NCBI GenBank assembly: GCA_009103225.1
Contig: RHPI01000008.1
Coordinates: 207,289 to 236,412 of the forward strand
Source: Chlorokybus atmophyticus
Taxonomy: Eukaryota; Streptophyta; Chlorokybophyceae; Chlorokybales; Chlorokybaceae
Reading direction: 5' to 3'
DNA length: 29,124 nucleotides
Made by a program: the position numbers and the translations under genes. The notes beneath the pieces were generated by a model. That model searched no databases. It was not told where the DNA came from and worked only from the letters and a program-made list of their open reading frames with translations. Shown one piece after another: positions 20,341-27,635 of this stretch. Position 1 is the first letter of the stretch. Each line of letters starts with the position of its first letter.

Positions 20341-21272
20341 TGTTCCGTAAGTGATTGCACTACAGGGTCAGTTACGGCCTGTTTAACAGGTGTCTCTACC
20401 TGTCGTAAGTGCATAAAATATACTTCCTCACGGTTGCGCACGCAACGTTTCAGTTGCATAGCAGAGAGGAGCGGAACATTGTCGCGAGCAACACCTGCGA
20501 GTACAAATGCGATTAACGTCACCTTACGTTTACCCTTACGAAGGGTGCACGTATTTGCTCAAGAGTCCAATTGCAAACCTGCTTCGGTGTGCCACTGTTC
20601 ACCCAAAATAACATCCACCCCGGGGATACCTATATCCATTACGATCAAAGTTGGTCGAGTCTTGTGGCTATTAATAAAAAAACGCCCCTTCACCTCCCCA
20701 ATTGCATTAAGGGTGGGACTAGCAGCACGTACATACGACGCGACTGGTGTGAAAGGTATGATAGTACGTTTCACCCAAGCATGTTCAACAAAGTTATGGT
20801 TTGCACCAGTATCAATCAATGCTGTACATGGTGTACCCATAAGTTTACTCTTAAATCTCCATTTGAGTGGCACTGAGTGACCATCGAATGTAGCTAATGT
20901 CGGAGTGCCGTGATTGGTAGCAGGCTTGATAAAGATCACTTGCAACGGTGAAGCTCCTGTATCCTTGCGTGAGAGTTGCATAATTACTTCTCCCCCTTTC
21001 AACAATCACGACCACGGGCCATGATATTGAGGGATAACTACACATGCAGTGACAGCATGTTGTAATTGCAACTCGTGTAAGTGCTTAACAGCAGTTACTA
21101 ATTCAGAGAATAAAACATTGATTAAAACACAACCGTTTGCATTTGTCAACACAGGTGGCGTGCTCATATTAGTCCATACATCTAATACATCACAAAAAGA
21201 GGAAACTTTATCAAGAAGTACAGAGTTTTTAAAGTCGTTCTGCTCGACTAAGCTACCAACCACGGACAATTC
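20341..21272 (-). pseudogene. Element 2 protease region, in frame with gag, broken by stops
   Basis: This frame continues the gag frame after its TAG. It is open to a TGA at 21006-21008 and then carries the aspartic protease site CTALIDTGANHNF (DTG near 20811) and the second motif DVILGEQWHTEAG. A TGA at 20559-20561 follows LQLDS; the same frame then continues (RKVTLIAFVLAGVARD) to about 20340, where a frameshift leads into RT. The two TGAs look like point changes. Confidence 0.75.
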
Positions 21273-22382
21273 CTATTTTTTGCCCCTCCGCTGCTTGGCC
21301 ATCTGTGCATTCTGCTTTGCATAGCACTTGGCCTTCCCATGACCTGTCTTCTTGCAGAAACTGCAACTGATGATGGATTTGGCCGCGTCGTAGGGGCCAG
21401 CAGAATGAGATGTTTTCGCCTTTTTCACAAAAGGTTTGTTATTAATGGCCGGGCGCTTTGCAGCTGAAACCGGGGCTGCCTCTTTTGCTGTGGTTTGCAT
21501 GTTTGCGTAAGAGCGCTTCACACTGTCCACAGCCGCAACCATCTGCATCAGCATTGGTAAATCCGTCGAGGCCCACTCTTGCAAACTCGCGGGGTTGACG
21601 GCCACATGCTGCACGAGGTCTGTGTCCAAGCCACGCCTGAACATGACCAGCTGATCAGCATCACTAATAGGTAGTTTGCCAGCATTGATCTTGCTGATAA
21701 ACACCTGAAAATCTTGGATATACTGCTGAACCAGATGCTCGTTCTGACGCAGATTGTGCAGCTGGTTGCGAGCAACCTTGGCAGGATCTGCGCCACCATA
21801 GCGCTGCTCCATGAAAGAGCACAACTGATTCACTTCCCGCCCGAGGTTCGCATCCCGTTGCTTACGGCGGTACCATTCTGCCAGAGCATCGCTTGGGATC
21901 AGCAACTCAGATACACGCAACTTCCCCTCCTCAGAAATGTAAAGGGAGTTGACATAGTGTCTCAGCTTTACGAGCCAATCAAAAATTGCCGCTTGTTTGT
22001 TGGGAACAAACTCGGCAGATCGAGCAAGCGCCTGAACAGGTGGACCACTGACAGAGCGTTGAAGGCGCTCGATCATGTTCAGAACACGTTTGCCTTCACC
22101 CATCGATCCCTCCCAATCTCGCCCCATAGAGGTGGTGAGCTTTGAGATATGTTCCGCCACATGAAAGACGAAGCTGACGAGCGAGACAATCGCCTCACGA
22201 GGCTCCTCATCATAAGTGCCAAGAAAGTGGTCCATCAACTCCTGTTTTGTCAAGCAAATTGAGATTCCAGGCTGCACGAATGATGGTGGTAGTGGTGGCC
22301 CGTTTGGTTCCACCAAGCCATCCACATCCTTAGCAGCATGAGACTCATCAGGTGCATCATCCGGGTTGAAAATATCCTCCAT
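21273..22382 (-). CDS. Element 2 Gag (capsid and CCHC nucleocapsid), intact
   Basis: ATG at 22380-22382 (MEDIFNPDDAPDES) opens a 369-aa frame to TAG at 21273-21275. The frame is open further upstream, but only through non-ATG codons. The central part (AEWYRRKQRDANLGREVNQL then CSFMEQRYGG, QLHNLRQNEHLVQQYIQDFQ) is a Ty3/gypsy capsid. A basic stretch (KKAKTSHS) precedes one zinc knuckle CSFCKKTGHGKAKC, which keeps all C-x2-C-x4-H-x4-C ligands. The end is very basic (KQRRGKK). Gag packages element RNA into particles. It is the only intact reading frame of element 2, and the pol frame continues in phase right after the stop. Confidence 0.85.
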   Translation of the reverse strand: MEDIFNPDDAPDESHAAKDVDGLVEPNGPPLPPSFVQPGISICLTKQELMDHFLGTYDEEPREAIVSLVSFVFHVAEHISKLTTSMGRDWEGSMGEGKRVLNMIERLQRSVSGPPVQALARSAEFVPNKQAAIFDWLVKLRHYVNSLYISEEGKLRVSELLIPSDALAEWYRRKQRDANLGREVNQLCSFMEQRYGGADPAKVARNQLHNLRQNEHLVQQYIQDFQVFISKINAGKLPISDADQLVMFRRGLDTDLVQHVAVNPASLQEWASTDLPMLMQMVAAVDSVKRSYANMQTTAKEAAPVSAAKRPAINNKPFVKKAKTSHSAGPYDAAKSIISCSFCKKTGHGKAKCYAKQNAQMAKQRRGKK

Positions 22383-22973
22383 AGATGAAAACTCCTCCTC
22401 ACGGGATAATTGCTCGTTTTGCGAGCTTTCCCCTTTGAGGTGGGCACCGAGTTCTCTTCCATTCGTTTGCAAAATAGGCAAAATGGAATGGTGAGAACCT
22501 CATCAATGGATCAGGTTCAACGAGAGGATAGAAATGACCCCAAGTTGTGAAAGTCTCCCAAACAGAGTCCAAACCAGTCCTCAAAACAGGAAAGGTTGGA
22601 TCTGGTGTGTCACCAAACACAACAAGTCTGAATGGGACCAGAATGTCCTAACCCTGTGTTGTCCTTAGCCAAGTCCCAATCTCCAGGCTGAATCTAGAGG
22701 GGGAGGGTTTCAGACTAACAGTGTTTGGGAACAGAATGTCCTAGAACCTCCCCAAAACTGTTCTAACCAAGTCCCGATCTCCAGGCTGAAGCGAGAGGGG
22801 GAGGGTTTGGGAACAGCTTGGTTTGGAACTTACGGACCCGAGTCAAGCGACCCGGAAAAGCAGCTCACACGTGGAAAGGCCGCCTCTTTGATGGGTGGCT
22901 TCAACATGGAGGTAGCGCAGGGAAGCTAACTTGAAGCTTGGGCTGCGTGGACGAATAGGAAGCCGCCGCCTTC
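22383..22973 (-). other. Element 2 untranslated leader with tandem repeats
   Basis: Non-coding region between the primer-binding area and gag. It holds two imperfect tandem copies, 22634-22710 and 22727-22808, sharing CAGAATGTCCTA, CCAAGTCCC, ATCTCCAGGCTGAA and GAGGGGGAGGGTTT. A TTTGGGAACAG word recurs. It may include RNA packaging or dimerisation signals; that is inference. Confidence 0.5.
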
Positions 22974-23132
22974 TGATTGGCCGAAAGCAGGTTGCCGCCC
23001 CCTATAAGTATCCACGTCACCCCCAAGCTCCTGGATACCAATGTACGACGGTGGTGCTGTTACATTGGTATCCAGGAGCTTGGGGGTGACGTGGATACTT
23101 ATAGGGGGCGGCAACCCGCTTTCGGCCAATCA
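22974..23132. repeat. 72-bp near-perfect inverted repeat with 15-nt spacer at the LTR/leader junction
   Basis: Arms 22974-23045 and 23061-23132 are the same length and reverse-complementary with apparently one mismatch (near 22990/23116). The arms are the first part of the element 2 leader, including the primer-binding-site-like TTGGTATCCAGGAGC just after the LTR end. The spacer CGACGGTGGTGCTGT (23046-23060) is the inverted last bases of the LTR, which occur again at 23134-23146. The order X-Y'-X'-Y fits a fold-back template switch. Confidence 0.9.
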
Positions 23133-23133
23133 G

Positions 23134-23461
23134 AGCACCACCGTCGCCGGTGATGCTACTTCAATCCTCTACCCCAACACCCACACCGCCTATAACGAGC
23201 CTTTCAACGGCGTGGCCGCCACGGAGCAGAGAACTGAAAGCGCCTCACATCACTTTGATGTGACCTTTTATATCAAGAGTATACTGAATATATACCTCTC
23301 GATAATTAACTCACAACTAGTCATCGACCCTACAGATAGGGTAGTCAGGAAATCTACCGTGAGCCAATCACAGCTCAGATAAGGTACCTATCGATAAGGT
23401 ACCTATCAAAAGATACCTATCGTAAGGTACCTGACGAGATAGTGATCACATTATATCAAAT
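23134..23461 (-). repeat. Element 2 5' LTR, truncated
   Basis: Matches 16856-17184 of the 3' LTR at about 90% identity. It lacks the few terminal bases at the leader side (replaced by the fold-back duplication) and about 190 bp at the outer side, where the LTR of element 3 begins at 23463. An 82-codon open frame through it is not conserved in the other copy (one stop there) and is judged chance. Confidence 0.85.
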
Positions 23462-23462
23462 G

Positions 23463-23701
23463 TGTCGTGCCTGTCATGGTCGAGGGCAACCTTGTCTCGG
23501 ACAGGCTGCAGAGGAGTGCTAGTGCTGCACGCATGCTAGTGCCGGGCACTGCATTGGAGTCATGCAAGCAAAAGACAACCCCCCACTCGTGGGCATAGGC
23601 TTGAAGATGAGCCTACGCGGTGTTTAGTGCAGTGGACGAGCCGATGTTGCTCGCCACCTTTGTGTACAGACTGTGTCGTAGTGCACACAGTCAACAAGCC
23701 A
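23463..23701 (-). repeat. 239-bp direct repeat, copy A
   Basis: TGTCGTGCC...AACAAGCCA. Near-identical to copy B at 24354-24592, offset exactly 891 bp. It includes a GACTGTGT/ACACAGTC hairpin (23669-23692). Confidence 0.95.
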
Positions 23702-24353
23702 CTACGATAGGTAGTGCTGTGGACACAGTTCTTTGCATGAGTGGATAGAATGATACACTGTTAAGTGAGGTGAATGAGTGTGCAACACGTGGATACAACA
23801 CCCTGACTACTGAAACAACACACCACCGTCAAGCTCACAGCAATGGCAGGCACAGCGCACAAGAGCATGCACCGTGTCTCACGCAGTAAGGGAATTCTTG
23901 GCAACCGGGGCAGCGTGCTTCCAGTTCAAGTCGCTTCACAAGCTCTTTAGAAGCAGAGTCTTTACTTCTTAGTACTCCTAGTACTCACAGTACTCACTTA
24001 CAGTGTCACCAGCCAGTCTGGTGACGTGACTTCCTACTTATACATGTCAAATCATGACTGTGCAGTGCCACGCGGGCACTAGGCCAACGGTCACATCGAG
24101 GCCTCATGCTATTTCGGAAATCTCCTAAGACTTGATATAGCACATGTGTTCTTAACAGACTTGCAACTGATCAGCTACGCGCGGTCCCTACAGACAGGTC
24201 TATAAAGTAGCCCTAGCTACATGCTACATGAGTGATACAGTAGCTAGCAGTAGGCTGGGGCTCGCGCGGTCTTCATGCTGGTAGCCCGGGCGTGGGGCTG
24301 GGTGTAGGCATGCTTGAGAAGAACTGGCATGCGAGGGTAGATGGCATGACAGC

Positions 24354-24592
24354 TGTCGTGCCTGTCATGGTCGAGGGCAACCTTGTCTCGGACAGGCTGC
24401 AGAGGAGTGCTAGTGCTGCACGCATGCTAGTGCCGTGCACTGCATTGGAGTCATGCAAGCAAAAGACAACCCCCCAATCGTGGGCATAGGCTTGAAGATG
24501 AGCCTACGCGGTGTTTAGTGCAGTGGACGAGCCGATGTTGCTCGCCACCTTTGTGTACAGACTGTGTCGTAGTGCACACAGTCAACAAGCCA
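24354..24592 (-). repeat. 239-bp direct repeat, copy B
   Basis: Same sequence as copy A with about two substitutions (one G/T, one C/A). Its right end is the LTR boundary next to the polypurine tract. It includes a GACTGTGT/ACACAGTC hairpin (24560-24583). Confidence 0.95.
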
Positions 24593-24600
24593 CCCCCCCT
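24593..24600 (-). promoter_or_regulatory. Element 3 polypurine tract
   Basis: On the minus strand seven G residues directly precede the LTR start TGGCTTG. This is the expected plus-strand primer site and fixes the inner LTR boundary. Confidence 0.75.
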
Positions 24601-24638
24601 GAGATTCTGGGGTAGCCCTCTGCTCCAGAACTCAGTTC

Positions 24639-27635
24639 CTACCGACTGTGTGGGGGACCGTTGATGCGGCAGTCATCGCACCAGTACTCCCACAAGGGTA
24701 CTGCGTCCAGTGGAGGGTCAAGGCAGTAGCAGTGCATGCCTTGATTACAGCCATCGCATAACATCATCAATGGGTCGTCGTCGGCGCTGCCACACTTCTC
24801 GCATCGGGTGCTGCGCAGCGGACGCGGGTGCTGGATCTGGGTGAAGCCAGCAATGTAGGGGAGATGACAGGGCGCACAGTTGACCATGTTGTCCTTCATG
24901 CGCTCGCCTCGTTGTCCCAACAGGTCCAGTACCCCTGTGGGGTGCACCTTCAATACCTTGTAAACAGCACGCCCGACGGAGGTATCGAGGGTGTCGCGTG
25001 TGGACGCCATACGGTAGACGAAGTCTCCTGACTCGAAGCGGCGCTCCCGCTCCTTGTAGAAACCACTGCGCACACGCTCGTAACGCAGCGTGTCGCGGTG
25101 CTGCGCGATGCGCAGGTTGTTGAAGGCCATGGGGACTGTGTGTTCGAACAGCGCACTGCGCACTGTCAGATCATACAACATCTCGTCGGGGTTATCGAGA
25201 TTGTCCACCACTCTGTCGACCTCCTGCTGTGCGCGGAAAGGGAGCAATGGCTGCCTTCCGAACAGTAGATAGTATGGGCTGTACTCTCGCAGGGCTGCCT
25301 GCTTGGACAGCCGGTAGCCCATTGCTACCCATGGGAGGTGATCATCCCAGGTATTCTTCTCGTAGGCGAGGACGTACTTGCGCAGTGCCTTCTTGATGGT
25401 CTGCACGGTACGCTCGGCGAGGCCGTCGGCCTGCGGGTGGTCGCGTGAGGTGCGACGGTGGTCGATGAAGCATCTGTCGATAAGCTTGTCGAAGGCTCCT
25501 CTGAACTCCGTACCCTGGTCGGTGATGACTTCAGCGCAGCTGCCGAAGCGTCCGAGTACATGGGAGAGGAAAGCCTGGGCTACTCCCTCACTGCTCTTGT
25601 CGGGCAGGGGCACCAGCTCCACCCACTTGGAGAAGTGCTCGATCATGACGAGGATGTAGCGGTTGCCTCGCGCTGAGGGCGCTAGGTCTCCGAGGATGTC
25701 CAGTCCCCAGCGGTAGAACAACCCGGAAATGGGAAGGGGATGCAAGGTGGCATTGCGCGTGTTGAGGCTGGCGCGAACCATGTCACACTGCTGACAGTTG
25801 CTGACGAACTCCCGCACCTGTCTGTGCACCCCATACCACCAGTACTGGGTCCTGACCAGGCTGACCGTGCGCTTGACACCGAAGTGCCCGAGCTCGGTGT
25901 GAAGGGAGGAGATGATGCCTTCACGTGCAGCTGGTGTGGGGACCTCCTGATCTGCATCTTGTATCCGTCGATACAGCCTGTCGTTGGCCCAGCGGTAACG
26001 CTGAGTGCGTTGCCGGACGCGGTCCTTCTCGCGTGCGCTCATGCCTGCTGGAAGTTGTCCAGTCTGAAGCAGTGCGAGCGATGGCTCGTCCAGCCAGATG
26101 TCTTGTCGTGTGTCGGTGGGTGCCAGCTCCTCGTCATCCACCTCAGGGTCGGCAGCGATTGCTTCTTCTGATAAAGGATCGGTGGTGGTGATGGCGGGCT
26201 CGAGAGCGGGCATGTCCCCGTCTGCTGCTGCCTCAGCGATCTGAGTCCTGCGTCCTGAGCGTAGCGCAGCGACAGCGAACATGGTGGCCACACCTGAAGG
26301 TGCAGCTGTAGGACCCAACTCATGTCGGGCGCCTGTGGCGTCGTTGGTGCTGAGGTGGGGGTTACGGCTGAGGCCATCCGCATCCTGGTTGGCAAGGCCT
26401 GCGCGGTGTTCCACCTCGAAGTCGTACTCCTGGAGCAGCAGCGCCCATCGTGCTAACTTTCCTGTCAAGTGCTGGTTGTTCATTAGCCACTTGAGGGGTT
26501 GATGGTCAGTGACCAGTTGGAACTGCCGTCCAAACAAAAAGGGTCGGAAGAAGGAGATGGCCCACACTGCGGCGAGGCACTCCCCTTCGTAGCTGCTGTA
26601 GTTGGCCTCAGCACTGTTGTTGCTGCGGCTGGCGTACGACACTACGCGCTCCTTCTTGTTGGTGTCATGCTGTACGAGCACGGCCCCCATGCCGAGCTTG
26701 CTCCAGTCTGTGTGCAGGATGAACGACCTGGTGTAGTCAGGGCGTTGCAGAATGGGAGCTGTGGTGAGGCGGAGCTTCAGTTCCTGAAAGGCCTCCTGTT
26801 GTGCCTCCTTCCACACGAACTCGGTGTCCTTCTTCAGTAGTTCGTTGAGAGGCCTTGCGATCTTGGCAAAGTCTTTGACAAACCGTCGGTAATAGTTGGC
26901 AAGGCCGAGGAAGGCCCGCAGCCGCGTGAGGTCTGTGGGGGCAGGGATAGCCACCAGTGCTTCCACTTTGGCCTGCTGTACGTACACACCATGGGGCACA
27001 ATCATATGTCCTAGGTAGGGTACCTTGTGGGTGAAGAAGGTGCACTTGTCAGGGTGCACCGTCATCCCGACTTCCTTCAGCCTCTGTAGCACCTCTTCGA
27101 TGTGCTGGAGATGCTCCTCATTGCTGTGACTGAAGATGAGGATGTCGTCGATGTAGCAGCGCGCGAAGTCCAACCCCTTGAGGGCTTTGTCCATGACGCG
27201 CTGGAACTTGGCCGGAGCGTTCTTCAGTCCGAAGGGCATGACCTTCCACTGGTACAGCTGCCTGTTTCCCCAGAAGGAAGTCTTGCGCTTGTCCTCCTCC
27301 TTAATGGCGATCTGGTTGTACCCTTGGCGCATATCCAGGATACTATAGACCGTGCAGTCTCCTACATCGTCAAAGATGCCTTCTGCGGTAGGCATCGGAT
27401 ACCTGTCCTGCTTGGTCTTGTTGTTGAGGGGGCGATAGTCGCCACACATGCGCCGGTCTGTCCAGTTGCCTGCTGAATCTTTCTTCAGGGGCATGACGGT
27501 CGCGGCCGCAAAGTCCGATGTGAACTCCTCGATCAGGCCTGCATCTAGCAGCGCCTTGCACCTCCGTTCCACCAAGTCTTCTTCTAGCTTGGAGAGGCGG
27601 TACTGTCTTCTGACACCGGTTCGGTGTCCACTAGT
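24639..27635 (-). CDS. Element 3 Pol: RT, RNase H, integrase, C-terminal PHD finger
   Basis: Open from 27635 to TAG at 24639, about 998 aa. It has no good start of its own and probably continues the methyltransferase frame after a -1 shift. Numbering from the codon at 27575: RT about 1-240, catalytic D81 and YIDD 141-144; RNase H about 280-405 with D290, E330, D357 and the NQDADGLSR end; acidic linker 440-545; integrase zinc ligands H559, H564, C594, C597; catalytic D626, D686, E721 (34 residues between the last two); then a VYKVLKVHPTG segment in the GPY/F position. The end is a PHD finger: C925, C928, C940, C943, H948, C951, C966, C969, with W965 before the last pair. PHD fingers read histone H3 tails, so this domain probably takes the targeting role that a chromodomain has in element 2. 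All catalytic residues are present. Confidence 0.92.
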   Translation of the reverse strand, partial: TSGHRTGVRRQYRLSKLEEDLVERRCKALLDAGLIEEFTSDFAAATVMPLKKDSAGNWTDRRMCGDYRPLNNKTKQDRYPMPTAEGIFDDVGDCTVYSILDMRQGYNQIAIKEEDKRKTSFWGNRQLYQWKVMPFGLKNAPAKFQRVMDKALKGLDFARCYIDDILIFSHSNEEHLQHIEEVLQRLKEVGMTVHPDKCTFFTHKVPYLGHMIVPHGVYVQQAKVEALVAIPAPTDLTRLRAFLGLANYYRRFVKDFAKIARPLNELLKKDTEFVWKEAQQEAFQELKLRLTTAPILQRPDYTRSFILHTDWSKLGMGAVLVQHDTNKKERVVSYASRSNNSAEANYSSYEGECLAAVWAISFFRPFLFGRQFQLVTDHQPLKWLMNNQHLTGKLARWALLLQEYDFEVEHRAGLANQDADGLSRNPHLSTNDATGARHELGPTAAPSGVATMFAVAALRSGRRTQIAEAAADGDMPALEPAITTTDPLSEEAIAADPEVDDEELAPTDTRQDIWLDEPSLALLQTGQLPAGMSAREKDRVRQRTQRYRWANDRLYRRIQDADQEVPTPAAREGIISSLHTELGHFGVKRTVSLVRTQYWWYGVHRQVREFVSNCQQCDMVRASLNTRNATLHPLPISGLFYRWGLDILGDLAPSARGNRYILVMIEHFSKWVELVPLPDKSSEGVAQAFLSHVLGRFGSCAEVITDQGTEFRGAFDKLIDRCFIDHRRTSRDHPQADGLAERTVQTIKKALRKYVLAYEKNTWDDHLPWVAMGYRLSKQAALREYSPYYLLFGRQPLLPFRAQQEVDRVVDNLDNPDEMLYDLTVRSALFEHTVPMAFNNLRIAQHRDTLRYERVRSGFYKERERRFESGDFVYRMASTRDTLDTSVGRAVYKVLKVHPTGVLDLLGQRGERMKDNMVNCAPCHLPYIAGFTQIQHPRPLRSTRCEKCGSADDDPLMMLCDGCNQGMHCYCLDPPLDAVPLWEYWCDDCRINGPPHSR
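27584..27635 (-). other. 52-nt overlap with -1 frame change between methyltransferase and Pol
   Basis: The methyltransferase frame closes at 27584; the Pol frame opens after a TGA at 27636-27638. Family-like sequence passes from one frame to the other near 27612-27618 (DTEPV in the first frame, then RRQYRLSK in the second). I see no classic slippery heptamer. It is either a one-base deletion (or sequence error) in a single long frame, or a frameshift signal. Confidence 0.75.

Larger units (their letters stand above)
16851..23461 (-). mobile_element. Element 2: chromovirus-type Ty3/gypsy, nested in element 1
   Basis: Minus-strand order: truncated 5' LTR (23134-23461), leader with tandem repeats, intact gag, broken pol (PR, RT, RH, IN), chromodomain, polypurine tract, 3' LTR (16851-17377). 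Its left end interrupts the integrase of element 1; its right LTR is interrupted by element 3. By my manual count the shared part of the two LTRs has about 34 differences in about 333 aligned bases (about 90% identity), mostly transitions, consistent with an old insertion. Confidence 0.9.
23463..24592 (-). repeat. Element 3 3' LTR region (1,130 bp, or 239-bp LTR plus extra sequence)
   Basis: The segment starts TG and ends CA and abuts a polypurine tract. Both ends are occupied by copies of one 239-bp sequence, 23463-23701 and 24354-24592, each itself TG...CA and differing at about two positions. Between them, 652 bp hold a minus-strand TATAAGTAGG (about 24031-24040), clustered AGTACTC words (about 23977-23997), and a perfect 8-bp stem GTCACCAG/CTGGTGAC (24005-24025). 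Either the LTR is 1,130 bp with duplicated ends, or the true LTR is 239 bp and a second copy sits next door. The TATA position favours the long LTR. Confidence 0.65.

Noticed and set aside
20559-21275. Reassigned stop codons (as in some ulvophyte algae) explaining in-frame TAG/TGA
   Set aside because: Element 3 and the host gene end at TAG with no readthrough homology, TGAs are also involved, and the broken elements have frameshifts too. Decay explains it better.
22926-23129. Minus-strand frame in the palindrome
   Set aside because: Explained by the inverted duplication of the leader; no start context or domain.
23041-23382. Open frame of about 113 codons running through the palindrome and the element 2 LTR
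   Set aside because: It lies in LTR sequence. The other LTR copy (16851-17377) has a stop in the same frame and many replacement changes, so it is a chance frame.
24196-24215. Plus-strand TATAAAGTAG as a promoter for a plus-strand transcript
   Set aside because: The element it lies in is on the minus strand, where a separate TATAAGTAGG (about 24031-24040) is better placed; there is no plus-strand gene downstream.
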